Shown here piece after piece: positions 49,572 to 59,268 of a stretch of DNA of 64,000 nt. Origin of the DNA: Roseiarcus fermentans (GTDB lineage: Bacteria > Pseudomonadota > Alphaproteobacteria > Rhizobiales > Beijerinckiaceae); assembly GCF_003315135.1 (NCBI RefSeq), contig NZ_QNRK01000005.1:158281-222280 (forward strand). The letters are read 5' to 3'. A program made the translations under genes and the position numbers. The stretch's first letter is position 1. Every line of letters starts with the position of its first letter. Below the pieces are notes generated by a model. The model was not told the origin of the DNA. It did no database searches and saw nothing but the letters and a program-made list of their open reading frames with translations.

Positions 49572-49916
49572 GTGGAGCCGGATCCGCTTTCTCAGCTCAT
49601 CCTCGCCTGTCTCGACGACGCCAAGGCGGACAACGTCGTCTCGATCGACCTGATCGGCAAGACGACGATCGCCGACCGCATGTTCATTGCGTCCGGCCGG
49701 TCGAGCACGCATGTCGGCGCGATCGCCGACCGGGTGCTCAGGGCCTGTCGCGACGCCGGCTTCCCGACGCCGAAGGTCGAGGGTATGCCGCTGTGCGACT
49801 GGGTGCTGCTGGACGCGCGCGACGCGATCGTCCACATTTTCCGCCCCGACGTCCGCCAGTTCTACAATCTGGAAAAGATCTGGAGCGCCGACCGGCCCGG
49901 CGAGGCGAAGGGTTGA
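49572..49916 (+). CDS. rsfS: Ribosomal silencing factor RsfS
   Basis: Binds L14 of the large subunit to block subunit joining under nutrient limitation. The 114-residue protein has the family features LACLDDAKADNVVSIDL, TTIADRMFIASGRSSTHVGAIAD and DWVLLDARDAIVHIFRPDVRQFYNLEKIW. The GTG at 49572 is the best start though its ribosome-binding site is weak. rlmH follows after 19 bases, the usual neighbour. Confidence 0.92.
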   Translation: MEPDPLSQLILACLDDAKADNVVSIDLIGKTTIADRMFIASGRSSTHVGAIADRVLRACRDAGFPTPKVEGMPLCDWVLLDARDAIVHIFRPDVRQFYNLEKIWSADRPGEAKG

Positions 49917-49935
49917 GGCGGGGACTGGCGGTCCC

Positions 49936-50418
49936 ATGCGAATCACGCTCCTTTGCGTCGGGCGGCTGAAGGCCGGCCCGGAACGCGAGCTGTTCGATCG
50001 CTATTTCACCCGGCTCAAGGGCATGGCCAGGTCGGTCGGCGTGACCGACGTCGATCTGCGGGAGATCGACGAATCACGCGCCCGCCGGCCCGAGGACCGG
50101 CGCGAGGAGGAAGCCGCGGCCATCGCGGCGGCCGTAGGGCCGCGCGACGCGCTGGTTCTCCTTGACGAGCGCGGGGCGTCGCCGACGAGCCCGGACTGGG
50201 CCGCCGACATCGCGCGCGAGCGCGACGCCGCCCGGAGCGCCTATGTCGTGGTCGTCGGCGGTCCGGACGGTCTGTCGCCCGGCTTACGGGCGCGGGCTCA
50301 CAAGGTCGTGAGTTTCGGGGCGATGACCTGGCCGCACCAGCTCGTGCGGGTGATGGCGGGCGAGCAGCTCTACCGGGCGCTGTCGATTCTCGCCGGCCAT
50401 CCCTATCATCGCGCATGA
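49936..50418 (+). CDS. rlmH: 23S rRNA pseudouridine-1915 N3-methyltransferase RlmH
   Basis: A SPOUT-fold methyltransferase acting on helix 69 of 23S rRNA. The 160-residue protein has the conserved MRITLLCVGRLKAGPE start, LLDERG, VVVGGPDGLSPGL (SAM-binding knot) and SFGAMTWPHQLVRVMAGEQLYRA plus ILAGHPYHR. Length is normal. It lies behind rsfS and its stop overlaps the next possible start (ATGA), implying coupling. Confidence 0.95.
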   Translation: MRITLLCVGRLKAGPERELFDRYFTRLKGMARSVGVTDVDLREIDESRARRPEDRREEEAAAIAAAVGPRDALVLLDERGASPTSPDWAADIARERDAARSAYVVVVGGPDGLSPGLRARAHKVVSFGAMTWPHQLVRVMAGEQLYRALSILAGHPYHRA

Positions 50419-50459
50419 TCGCCGCGATTCCGGCCAGATTTGATGATTGTGGACGCGCC

Positions 50460-51791
50460 ATGCGGGTGATGGGAACGAGAGCGTCGCGATACGCGCTGCG
50501 CGCCGCGGCGTTCGGGGCGGCGGTCGCGTTCGCCGCGCCCGCGCTCGCCGATTCGGCCGACCCCGCGGCCGCGGAGCGGCAGCGAACGGACAAGGAGACG
50601 GAGCTTCGCGGAGTCGAGGACACCATCCGGGCGTCCGAGGAGCAGCGGCGCGGCATCCAGTCTGAAATCGATTCGATACGGACCGATCAGGCGCGCCTGA
50701 TGGAGGCGCTGATCGCGACCACCGCGCGCGTGCAGGACGCCGAACGCGGGGTCGCCTCGGCCGACCAGCGCCTGTCCGCGCTCAACGGCCGCGCCGCCGC
50801 GCTTGTCCGCTCGCTGCAATCCCGGCGCGGCGCGATCGTGGAAATCCTGGCCGCCGTCCAGCGCATGGGCGCGAACCCGCCGCCGGCGATCCTGGTGCGA
50901 TCGGGCGACATGGCGGAGGCGGTGCGCGCCGCGACCCTCCTCAGCGCCATGACGGTCGATCTGAAGGCCGAGACGGAGCGGCTCGCCCGCGACATCGACG
51001 AACTCGCCTCGACCCGCGCCGCGATCGCCGGGGAGCGCGACGCCCACGCGCAGGCGGTCGCCTCGCTGACGACCGAAAAGACCCGGCTCGCGGCGCTGGT
51101 CGCGGCGCGCAAGGAGTCCATGTCCTCGGCGGAAGCGGCCCTCGGCTCGCAGCAGAAACGCGCTCAGGACCTCGCCAACCAGGCAGCCACCCTCAAGGAC
51201 CTGATTGCGCGGATCGACGCCGAGGAGACTCAGCGCAAGAGCCGGGAGCGGGCGGCGCTCGACGCCGAACAGCATGCGGCGCAGGACATCGAGGCGCGGG
51301 CGGAAAAGGCGCGCGACATCCAGCCGGTCCGGCTGCGTCCCGAGGTCGCCTTCTCCGGCGTCAAGGGCCGCCTGCCGATGCCGGTGGCCGGAACCATTCT
51401 CAAGGACTTCGGCGCGTCCGACGGACTCGGCGGCACGGAACACGGCGTTCTGGTGTCGACGCTGGCCGGAGCGGTGGTCTCGGCGCCGGCGGACGGCTCG
51501 GTTCTCTATTCGGGACCCTACAGGAACTATGGCCGACTCTTGATAATCGACGCCGGCGAAGGATATTATGTTCTATTGGCGGGGATGGAGCGCACCTACG
51601 TGTCGCGTGGGGAAGCCGTTCTCTCGGGCGAGCCTGTCGGCGTGGTCGGCGACGGGTCGTCGAAGATGGCGGCCGCCGCTGCAGTCGGCGCGGTCAAGCC
51701 CGTCCTCTATATAGAGCTGCGAAAAGACGGAACGGCGATCGATCCGGGGCCGTGGTGGGCGAAGACAGACATCGAAAAGGCGCGCGGATGA
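50460..51791 (+). CDS. EnvC-like murein hydrolase activator (degenerate M23 peptidase)
   Basis: A periplasmic protein of 443 residues. A signal peptide (ALRAAAFGAAVAFAAPALA) is followed by about 260 residues of coiled coil and a C-terminal LytM/M23 domain. The fold is present (GRLPMPVAGTILKDFG, HGVLVSTLAGAVVSAPADG, YGRLLIIDAGEGYYVLLAGM), but the zinc ligands of active M23 enzymes are mostly gone (no H-x-H), as in EnvC, which switches on amidases at division. ATG at 50415 overlapping rlmH is an alternative start. ctpA overlaps its stop. Confidence 0.88.
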   Translation: MRVMGTRASRYALRAAAFGAAVAFAAPALADSADPAAAERQRTDKETELRGVEDTIRASEEQRRGIQSEIDSIRTDQARLMEALIATTARVQDAERGVASADQRLSALNGRAAALVRSLQSRRGAIVEILAAVQRMGANPPPAILVRSGDMAEAVRAATLLSAMTVDLKAETERLARDIDELASTRAAIAGERDAHAQAVASLTTEKTRLAALVAARKESMSSAEAALGSQQKRAQDLANQAATLKDLIARIDAEETQRKSRERAALDAEQHAAQDIEARAEKARDIQPVRLRPEVAFSGVKGRLPMPVAGTILKDFGASDGLGGTEHGVLVSTLAGAVVSAPADGSVLYSGPYRNYGRLLIIDAGEGYYVLLAGMERTYVSRGEAVLSGEPVGVVGDGSSKMAAAAAVGAVKPVLYIELRKDGTAIDPGPWWAKTDIEKARG

Positions 51792-53182
51792 ATCGAAATG
51801 CTGGTTTCTTGAGTTTCGGCGTCGTGCTCGGCGCCGCTGTGACGCTGGCCGCGCCGCAGACGCTCGCCTATCTCAGCCCCGCCGCTCAGGCGGCGGCCTC
51901 CGACACCTACCGCCAGTTGAATCTGTTCGGCGACGTGTTCGACAAGATCCGCAACGATTATGTCGAGAAGCCCGACGAGTCGAAGCTGATCGAGGCCGCG
52001 ATCAACGGCATGCTCTCATCCCTCGATCCGCACTCGAGCTATATGGACGCCAAGTCCTACAAGGACATGCAGGTCCAGACGAAGGGCGAGTTCGGCGGCC
52101 TCGGCATCGAGGTGACCCAGGAGGACGGCCTGATCAAGGTCGTCACCCCGATCGACGACACGCCCGCGGCCAAGGCCGGGATCCTGTCCGGCGACATCAT
52201 CACCGCGATCGACGACACGCCGACCCAGGGAATGACCCTCGACCAGGCGGTCGAGAAGATGCGCGGCGCGATCAACTCGCCCGTCAAGCTCAAGATCGTC
52301 CGCGGACCGAAGAAGGACGTCAAGGACGTCACCGTCGTTCGCGACCTGATCCGGGTGCAGTCCGTCCGCTCGCACGTCGAGGGCGGCGACGTCGGCTACA
52401 TCCGCATCACCCAGTTCACCGAACAGACCGGCGACGGCCTGAAGGAGGCGATGGACAAGCTCAAGACCGAGATCCCGGCCGACAAGTTCAAGGGCTACGT
52501 CCTCGATCTGCGCAACAATCCCGGCGGGCTGCTCGACCAGTCGATCGCGGTCGTCAATTCCTTCATCGACCGGGGCGAGATCGTCTCGACCCGCGGCAGG
52601 ACGCCCGACGAGACGCAGAGGTTCGACGCCCGCCCGGGCGGCGACCTCAGCGGCGGCAAGCCGCTGGTGGTGCTGATCAACGGCGGATCGGCGTCGGCGT
52701 CCGAGATCGTGTCGGGCGCGCTGCAGGACCACAAGCGCGCGACGCTGATCGGCACGCGCTCGTTCGGCAAGGGTTCGGTGCAGACCATCATGCCGCTCGG
52801 GCAGGACGGCGCGCTGCGGCTGACGACGGCGCGCTACTACACGCCGTCGGGCCGCTCGATCCAGGCCAAGGGCATCGAGCCGGACTACAAGGTGCTCGAA
52901 GACGTTCCCGCCGACCTCAAGGGCAAGGACGACATGAAGGGCGAGGCGTCCCTCAAGGGCCACCTGGCCAACGGCGAGGAGGACACGTCGGCGTCGCAGG
53001 CGTACGTTCCGCCGGAGGAAAAGGACGACAAGCAGTTGAAGGCGGCCATCGGCCTGCTGCACGGCGAGAAGCCGGCCCAGGCCGCGGCGGCCGACACCGG
53101 CGCGGCGAAGCCCGCCGTCCAGACCGGCAAGGCCGACGGTTCGCAGGCGCCCGCGCCCGCCGACTCGTCCAAGCCCAACTGA
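51788..53182 (+). CDS. ctpA: Carboxy-terminal processing peptidase (S41), copy 1
   Basis: A 464-residue periplasmic or membrane-anchored serine protease. It has an N-terminal anchor (residues 7-25), a PDZ domain (GGLGIEVTQEDGLIKVV to the GDIITAIDDTP loop), and the S41 catalytic site: the serine in GGSASASEIVSG and Lys328 in SFGKGSVQ. The end is a low-complexity Ala/Pro tail. It overlaps the envC-like stop, as is usual for this group; such pairs process cell-wall enzymes. A second copy follows. Confidence 0.92.
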   Translation: MNRNAGFLSFGVVLGAAVTLAAPQTLAYLSPAAQAAASDTYRQLNLFGDVFDKIRNDYVEKPDESKLIEAAINGMLSSLDPHSSYMDAKSYKDMQVQTKGEFGGLGIEVTQEDGLIKVVTPIDDTPAAKAGILSGDIITAIDDTPTQGMTLDQAVEKMRGAINSPVKLKIVRGPKKDVKDVTVVRDLIRVQSVRSHVEGGDVGYIRITQFTEQTGDGLKEAMDKLKTEIPADKFKGYVLDLRNNPGGLLDQSIAVVNSFIDRGEIVSTRGRTPDETQRFDARPGGDLSGGKPLVVLINGGSASASEIVSGALQDHKRATLIGTRSFGKGSVQTIMPLGQDGALRLTTARYYTPSGRSIQAKGIEPDYKVLEDVPADLKGKDDMKGEASLKGHLANGEEDTSASQAYVPPEEKDDKQLKAAIGLLHGEKPAQAAAADTGAAKPAVQTGKADGSQAPAPADSSKPN

Positions 53183-53216
53183 CGCCGCCCGTTGCGGACA
53201 GGGAGAGAGTGAGCAC

Positions 53217-54527
53217 ATGGCGCGAGGGATCTCGTATCTGGTCGTGGGGATCCTCGCCGGCGCTGCGCTGACGGGAATCTCGCACGGCGTCGTCCAGGTG
53301 GCGACGGCGAACGGCGCCAGCGGCGTGCCGCTGTTCACCGAGGTGTTCAACAAGGTCCGCACCAATTACGCGGAAAAGCCGGACGACGACAAACTGGTGC
53401 GGGGCGCCATCGACGGGATGCTCGCCTCGCTCGACCCGCATTCGACGTATTTCGACCCCAAGGCGCTGCAGGACTTCCAGACCAGCATGAAGGGGGAGGA
53501 GTTCGGCGGCCTCGGGCTCGAGGTCATGATGGACGACGGCCTCGTCAAGGTGGTCAGCCCGATCGACGACACGCCGGCCGCCCGCGCCGGCCTGCTCACC
53601 GGCGACATGATCACCCGGATCGACGATACGCCGGTCAAGGGGCTGACGTTGAAGGAGGCCGTCGACAGGATGCGCGGCCCGGCGAAATCGAGCGTCCGGC
53701 TTCTCGTCCAGCGCGGCTCCGGCAAGGACGCCAGGGAATTCACGATCGTCCGCGAGATCATTCACGTGCAGTCGGTGCGCTCGCATCTCGAGGGCGGCGA
53801 CATCGGCTATATCCGCATCACCCAGTTCAACCAGGAGGCCTACGACGGCGTGCGCAAGGCCTTCGACCACTTCCGCAGCGATCCGGGCGAGGCGAAGCTG
53901 AAGGGCTACATCCTCGATCTGCGCAACAACCCCGGCGGGCTCCTCAACCAAGCGGTGGAAATCACCAACGCCTTCGTCGACGGCGGCGAGATCGTCTCCA
54001 CCCGCGGCCGCGACGCCGACAACCGGCAGACCTACAGCGCCCGCTCGGGCGTGAACCTGTCGCAGGGCAAGCCGGTCGTGGTGCTGATCAACGGGGGATC
54101 GGCGTCGGCCTCGGAAATCGTGTCGGGCGCGCTTCAGGATCTCAAGCGCGCGACGCTGATCGGCTCGCGCTCGTTCGGCAAGGGATCGGTGCAGACCATC
54201 CTCCCGCTGGGCGAAGAGGGCGCGCTGAAGCTGACCACCGCCCGCTATTTTACGCCGTCGGGCCGTTCCATTCAGGCCAAGGGCATCGAGCCGGACATTC
54301 CGGTGGCCGAGAACATCCCGGACGATCTCAAGGGCAAGGTGTCGAGCCTCGGCGAAGCCTCGCTGGTCGGCCATCTGAAGAACGGCACGGAAGAAGCCAA
54401 GGGATCGGACGCTTACGTGCCGCCGGACAAGACCAAGGACACGCAGCTGCAGGCGGCGATCAACCTTCTGCACGGGGCGAAGCCCGAGGCGCTGAAGACG
54501 GCGCCGGCCACGGTCACCTCGCAATGA
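53217..54527 (+). CDS. Carboxy-terminal processing peptidase (S41), copy 2
   Basis: A 436-residue paralogue of the upstream gene with the same order: anchor (residues 6-22), PDZ (EFGGLGLEVMMDDGLVKVV), catalytic GGSASASEIVSGALQD and SFGKGSVQ. The two products match over nearly the whole length, so they arose by tandem duplication. It lacks the long C-terminal tail of copy 1. The start has a gggagag site. It overlaps the next gene by four bases (ATGA). Confidence 0.9.
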   Translation: MARGISYLVVGILAGAALTGISHGVVQVATANGASGVPLFTEVFNKVRTNYAEKPDDDKLVRGAIDGMLASLDPHSTYFDPKALQDFQTSMKGEEFGGLGLEVMMDDGLVKVVSPIDDTPAARAGLLTGDMITRIDDTPVKGLTLKEAVDRMRGPAKSSVRLLVQRGSGKDAREFTIVREIIHVQSVRSHLEGGDIGYIRITQFNQEAYDGVRKAFDHFRSDPGEAKLKGYILDLRNNPGGLLNQAVEITNAFVDGGEIVSTRGRDADNRQTYSARSGVNLSQGKPVVVLINGGSASASEIVSGALQDLKRATLIGSRSFGKGSVQTILPLGEEGALKLTTARYFTPSGRSIQAKGIEPDIPVAENIPDDLKGKVSSLGEASLVGHLKNGTEEAKGSDAYVPPDKTKDTQLQAAINLLHGAKPEALKTAPATVTSQ

Positions 54528-55033
54528 AGCTCGGGCGTCTCGTTCTGGCCGCGGCGCTGGCCCTGGCGGCGCCGGGCGTCGCCGGGGCGGACGAGCCGCA
54601 CGGCTGCGCCGCGTTCCGCTGGCCGCTCGACCGGGAGCGGGCGGCGCTCGGCGCCGCCGAGAAACCCGTGGTCGCCAATGGCGGCGCCCTCCGCTACGAG
54701 GCGGCGTCGACGCTGAAGCTCGCGCCGTTCGCGGACGCGGCGCTGCCTCACCCGCCCGAGCGCGCGCCGAAGGCGCCGGGGTCGTACGCTGGCCACTTCA
54801 CCCTCGCCGCCCCGGCGAAGCCCGGCCTGTACAAGGTGACCATCGCCGCCAACGGCTGGATCGACGTCGTCGACAACGGCGCGTTCCTGCATCCGAAGGC
54901 CTTTTCCGGCGTGCTGGACTGCGAGGGCGCGCGCAAGAGCGTGAAGTTCGACCTGCCCGGCCGCGCGCTCGACCTGCAGCTCAGCGGCGTGACGGCTCCC
55001 GACATTGCAGTGATCGTCACCGCGGCGGAGTGA
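54524..55033 (+). CDS. Exported protein of unknown function
   Basis: A 169-residue product with a clear signal peptide (LVLAAALALAAPGVAGA-DE). The mature part begins EPHGCAAFRWPLDRE and includes a beta-sandwich-like stretch (GLYKVTIAANGWIDVVDNG) with two cysteines that could pair. I do not recognise a family. Translational coupling to the second S41 protease suggests a substrate, inhibitor or partner of it; this is inference. It is convergent with the podJ-like gene, 15 bases away. Confidence 0.7.
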   Translation: MKLGRLVLAAALALAAPGVAGADEPHGCAAFRWPLDRERAALGAAEKPVVANGGALRYEAASTLKLAPFADAALPHPPERAPKAPGSYAGHFTLAAPAKPGLYKVTIAANGWIDVVDNGAFLHPKAFSGVLDCEGARKSVKFDLPGRALDLQLSGVTAPDIAVIVTAAE

Positions 55034-55048
55034 CCGCCCCGCTCTGCG

Positions 55049-58000
55049 CTACGGGGCGGCCGGCGCCGCGCCCGAGGCCTGCGCCGGCGCCGGGTCGCCG
55101 CCGGAGCCGGAGATCGGGGCGACGTCGTTCGCCGCCGGATCGGGCGCGGCGACCTTGAACCGCGACAGGGCGTCGGCCGCCGCGGCGCGCCCGGCCGGAT
55201 CCATTTTCGCCGCCACCTCGTCGCGCTTGCGCGCCGCTTCCGCGTCGCCCTGGGACGCCGCGAGCGAGAACCACACCCACGCCTGACCCAGATCGCGCTC
55301 GACGCCGAGGCCGCGGGCGTAGAGCACCGCGAGATTGTACTGGCTGTCGCGCACGCCCATCTGCCCGGCCTTGCGGAACCACTGGGCGGCCTCGGCGTAG
55401 TCGGCCTTTTCGTCCGCCGGCTCCGCCTCCATCACGCCGAGATTGTGGGCCGCCCGGGCGTTGCCGGCGCGCGCGGCGGCGGTGTACCAGCGCTTGGCGG
55501 CGGCCGGGTCGCGCTGGACCCCCACGCCCTTCTGGTACAACGCGCCGAGCCTGAACGCGGCGGGGGCGAAGCCCGCCGACGCCGCCCGCTCGAACCATGA
55601 GGCGGCGGCGGCCTGGTCCTGGCCAAGGCCGCGGCCGTCGAACAGGCGCTGGGCGAGATCGTACTCGGCGGCGGGGGAGCCGGCGAGGACCGCGTCGCGC
55701 AACGGCGGCGTGACGCCGGCGGGAAGCGCCGCGGACAGGTCCGGGATCGGCGGGCCGCTGTCGCGTCTGCTCTCGAGGCTCGGGCGGTCGCGACCGATCG
55801 AGCCGGTCGGCGCCGTGTCGATGGCGGCAGGCGGCGTCCGCGGCCCTGGCGCGGCCGGTGGAGTGGGCCGCGAGAGCGCGTCGGCCGCCGGCGCTGGCGG
55901 CGCGTCCTTGCCGTACCATTGCGGGAGTAACGGGTGGCCGCTCATCATCCGCGCGGCCGCGGCGATCGCCATCGCCAGCGCCGCGGCCAGCAGCAGCGAC
56001 CGCTTGTGTTCGGCGCAGAAACGCCCGGCGTGGCGCACGTTCCGTTCGACGTTCGGCCAGGACGCGGCGGACTTGGCGTCGGGATGGGCGACGGCCGATT
56101 GCGCCGCGCGGCGCGCCGCGGCGATATGCGCCGAAATGGCGGCGTTGGCGCGCCCGCCCGAGGCTTGCCCCTGCACTCCGTCTCCGGCGGCGCTCGCGCG
56201 CTCGGGCGCCGCGCCCGGCTCGAGCAGGCGATCCCCGTCGAGACGGGCGGAGGCGGCGTTCGCGACCCGATCCGAGGCGAGGTCGCGCCGGACCGGCGGC
56301 CGCGGCGGATCGAACAGGTCGAGCGCGTCGAGCGCCGACGGATCGACGATGCGAATGGTCGGGGTTCGCGCCGGCTCCCGGGGGCGGTCCCGGGCGATCG
56401 GCGGCCGATCGGCGGCGGCGCCGGAAAGGCGGTCGACGAGGCGGTCGATGACCTCCTGCACGCCTTGGAGCAGCGTCTCGGCGCGCTGGTCGGCGGCCGC
56501 CCGTTCGCGCCGCAAGGCCGCGATCTGGTCGGCGAGGTCCGACGCCGGCGGCTCGTCGCCGCGGCGGAGTTTGTCGAGCACGTCCCTCGCGGCGCGTTCG
56601 AGCGCGTCGACTTCGTCGAGACGAACGGACACGAGGTCGAGCCGGCCGTCGATCTCGGCGAGGCGGCCGCCGCCGCCGGCGGCGCCGGCGAATAGGCCTT
56701 CGAGTCGCCGGGCGATGGCCTCGGCCAGTTGGTCGGCGGTTTCATCGGCGATCGGCGCGGTCGCGCCGAGGCGGTCGACACCCGCCTGAATCGCCCTCAA
56801 CTCCTGTTCGATCGCGGCAAGCGAAGCCGCCGGGATTCGGTCGAGTCTTTCGATCACCTGCGACAGCAGCGGAGCGATGTCCGGGCGCTCCCGCTCCCGG
56901 CTTTCCGCCGCGTCCGCCCGGGCTGCGAGGTCGCGGACGAGCGCCGGTACGGATTCCCGCTCAGCCGCCGCCAGACTCGCCTCGATCGCCGTCAGCGACG
57001 CCTGCAAGCCGGCGAAGCGATCCTCGGGGAGGCTGCCCGCGATGGCTTCGAGCCGCGCGTCGATCGAGGCCAGCGCCGGCTCGACCTCCGCGGTCGCGGC
57101 CGGGCGGCGCATGAGCGCGAGCAGCTCCTCCGTCTGCGCGGGGTCGAAGGCGGGAGGCTTCGCCGCCAGACGTTCCACCTGATCGACGAGTCGCGAAATC
57201 TGGTCGTCGAGACGGTCCAGCGGAAGGCTGCGCCGCGCGGCGGCGATGAGGAGGTCGTGCACCTCTTCCATCTGGCGCCGGATCGCCTCGACGACCTCCC
57301 CGCTCGGGACCGCGCCGGCGAGGGCGTCGATTCTGGCGCCGAGCGATTCGATCCGCCGATCGAGATCGGCCGCGGCCTCCGGCCGGCGGCTGTCGAGGGC
57401 GTCCCGCAATTCGAGGGCGATTCTGTTCACCGCCGCGAGCAGCCACTCGTCGCGATCGTCGCGACGCGGGGGCGCGCCGGCGCGCGTGGGCCAGCCCGGC
57501 GATTGCGCGAGCCCGTGGCCGGGCGCCGCCGGCGCAAGGCCGGCGAGGCTCCGCCGAACCGCGGCCAGTTCCTCCTCGAGCGCCGCGACGTCGTGGTCGC
57601 GCGCCCGCGCCCCGCGCCATTCGCGCCGCAGCGCGTCCAGCTTTCCCGAGAGGTCGCGAAGCCCGAGGCGCAGGTCGCCGGAGGAGGCGGATGCGGCCGC
57701 GCCCGTCGGGCCGTCGTCGCCCGCCGGCCCGGCGCCCGCGGGCGGGCGCTGCCCGAGGCCATCGTGCGCGAGATGGGCGTCGAGCGCCCGCCGCCGCGAG
57801 GCGATCTCGGAGAGGGCCGACTGAAGGTCGAAGGCCGGGGGCTTGCGACCGTCCCGCGCCGGATCGGGTGGGCTCGCCGCTGCGGTCGGGGCGAGGGTCG
57901 GGGTCACGCGCAGAGGCGGCGGGAGCGGCCGATCGGCCTGCGCCGGACCGGGGGCTGTCGCCACGCCGGCTGCGACCTCGCTCACGCCCTGTTCGGGGCT

Positions 58001-58303
58001 CGGCGCGCGCCGCGTGAGCGGGCCCGCCGTCGCCCGCAGTCGTTCCTGGAGGTCGCGCGCCGACTCTGCGCCGTAAGACGGCGGCTGAACGGCTCGAGCA
58101 GGGGTCTCGTCGGTCGCGACGGGCCGCTCGGCCATGGCGGGGCCGACGCGCGCCGGCGGCGCGTCCGGGTCCGCGGCGTGGACGACGATCGCCTGATCGA
58201 GCCATTGTTCGATCGACACGCCGGCCCGACTCGCCGCCCGTTCGGCAAGACTTCGCGCGCCGGGGCTGACGCTTGCGATATCCCACGCCGTGCTTCTGCT
58301 CAT
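55049..58303 (-). CDS. podJ: PodJ-like polarity factor with Sel1 repeats
   Basis: A 1084-residue inner-membrane protein. The first 40 residues resemble the PodJ start (MSRSTAWDIA.., ASRAGVSIEQWLDQAI); then about 600 residues of Ala/Arg-rich coiled coil; one membrane segment (SLLLAAALAMAIAAAARMM, near residue 770); and a periplasmic part with several Sel1-type repeats (AEYDLAQRLFDGRGLGQDQA, APAAFRLGALYQKGVGVQRD, DSQYNLAVLYARGLGVERDL). PodJ places polar structures in Caulobacter and controls polar growth in Agrobacterium. No peptidoglycan-binding domain is visible at the C-terminus, unlike some homologues. The start at 58303 is the first with homology. Confidence 0.82.
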   Translation of the reverse strand: MSRSTAWDIASVSPGARSLAERAASRAGVSIEQWLDQAIVVHAADPDAPPARVGPAMAERPVATDETPARAVQPPSYGAESARDLQERLRATAGPLTRRAPSPEQGVSEVAAGVATAPGPAQADRPLPPPLRVTPTLAPTAAASPPDPARDGRKPPAFDLQSALSEIASRRRALDAHLAHDGLGQRPPAGAGPAGDDGPTGAAASASSGDLRLGLRDLSGKLDALRREWRGARARDHDVAALEEELAAVRRSLAGLAPAAPGHGLAQSPGWPTRAGAPPRRDDRDEWLLAAVNRIALELRDALDSRRPEAAADLDRRIESLGARIDALAGAVPSGEVVEAIRRQMEEVHDLLIAAARRSLPLDRLDDQISRLVDQVERLAAKPPAFDPAQTEELLALMRRPAATAEVEPALASIDARLEAIAGSLPEDRFAGLQASLTAIEASLAAAERESVPALVRDLAARADAAESRERERPDIAPLLSQVIERLDRIPAASLAAIEQELRAIQAGVDRLGATAPIADETADQLAEAIARRLEGLFAGAAGGGGRLAEIDGRLDLVSVRLDEVDALERAARDVLDKLRRGDEPPASDLADQIAALRRERAAADQRAETLLQGVQEVIDRLVDRLSGAAADRPPIARDRPREPARTPTIRIVDPSALDALDLFDPPRPPVRRDLASDRVANAASARLDGDRLLEPGAAPERASAAGDGVQGQASGGRANAAISAHIAAARRAAQSAVAHPDAKSAASWPNVERNVRHAGRFCAEHKRSLLLAAALAMAIAAAARMMSGHPLLPQWYGKDAPPAPAADALSRPTPPAAPGPRTPPAAIDTAPTGSIGRDRPSLESRRDSGPPIPDLSAALPAGVTPPLRDAVLAGSPAAEYDLAQRLFDGRGLGQDQAAAASWFERAASAGFAPAAFRLGALYQKGVGVQRDPAAAKRWYTAAARAGNARAAHNLGVMEAEPADEKADYAEAAQWFRKAGQMGVRDSQYNLAVLYARGLGVERDLGQAWVWFSLAASQGDAEAARKRDEVAAKMDPAGRAAAADALSRFKVAAPDPAANDVAPISGSGGDPAPAQASGAAPAAP

Positions 58304-58567
58304 GCCCTCGACCGCCGCAGGCGTTCTTAAACGAGTCCGCGCCGAGCGCGACGTCTCCGGAGTCAATCCTTCGTTTGTTAGGGTGAAGAAACGGTTAAGC
58401 GCCCCGGTCTGACGCCGCGGCGGCGCACCGCGGCGGCGGCGACGGCGGTTGCGTGACGCAACTAGGAGTTGCAATTCTCGCGCAGCTGCGTAATGTGGAG
58501 TCGTGTCGCGACCTTGCGCGGCATGCGGAAGGCGCGAACGCAGCGGCGCCGACGAAAGGACAGAGTC

Positions 58568-59026
58568 ATGAGCCGTTTGTCGTCCCTCGGTCATTCCCCG
58601 ATCGCCCTGGCGCGCGCGACGGAAAGGAAGCCGCCCGTCAAGCCCGCCGCGGAACAGGACGAAATGACCATCAGCCAGATGTCCAGGGCCTACGGCGTCA
58701 GCCTGCGCACGCTGCGTTTCTACGAGGACCGCGGGCTGATCGCGCCGCGTCGCGAAGGCAACGCGCGTTTCTATCGCCCGGCCGACCGGACCCGGGTGGA
58801 GATGATCCTGCGTGGCAAGAAACTCGGTTTCACGCTCGCCGAGATCGGCGACCTGATCGGCGGCGGCAGGGGCGCGACCGACACGCCCGATTTCGAGCAG
58901 CGCTTGCAGCCGCAGCAGATCGCCAATCAGATCGGCCACCTCGAGCGGCAGCGCGAAGAGATCGAAAACGCGATCGCGCGCCTGAAGGCGACGCACATGC
59001 GCAGGGTCCAGGAGGCCGCCGCCTGA
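58568..59026 (+). CDS. MerR-family transcriptional regulator
   Basis: A 152-residue regulator with the MerR DNA-binding domain (ISQMSRAYGVSLRTLRFYED, RGLIAPRREGNARFYRPADRTR) at residues about 33-100 and a coiled-coil dimerisation helix (QREEIENAIARLKATH). No metal-binding cysteines are seen, so it is not a classical metal sensor. The ATG at 58568 has aaagga. It lies divergent from podJ and next to cmk (convergent); target genes unknown. Confidence 0.87.
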   Translation: MSRLSSLGHSPIALARATERKPPVKPAAEQDEMTISQMSRAYGVSLRTLRFYEDRGLIAPRREGNARFYRPADRTRVEMILRGKKLGFTLAEIGDLIGGGRGATDTPDFEQRLQPQQIANQIGHLERQREEIENAIARLKATHMRRVQEAAA

Positions 59027-59268
59027 CGGGGCGGGCGACCCGGCCCGCCCGCGCCCGCCCGCGAGAAGCCTGTTCGCCGCCGGCCCTGTCATTGCGCGGA
59101 GCAACCGCCGGATCGAAGAGCGCGGGAGACCGAAGGCATCCGCGCCGCGGCTCAAGTCCTGCGGCGCGGAATGCTTCCCCCCGGGCTCTGCGAGCCGGAG
59201 GTTCGGCTGGCAACGACCGCGCCACGCGAGCCCCGGGGCGTCCCTATCCCATGGGATCGCCGGTCGCG

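Noticed and set aside
59027..59268. Possible dispersed repeat (cctgtcattgcgcggagc) between the MerR gene and cmk
   Set aside because: It resembles a widespread intergenic repeat only over a short stretch; no second copy seen in the window.
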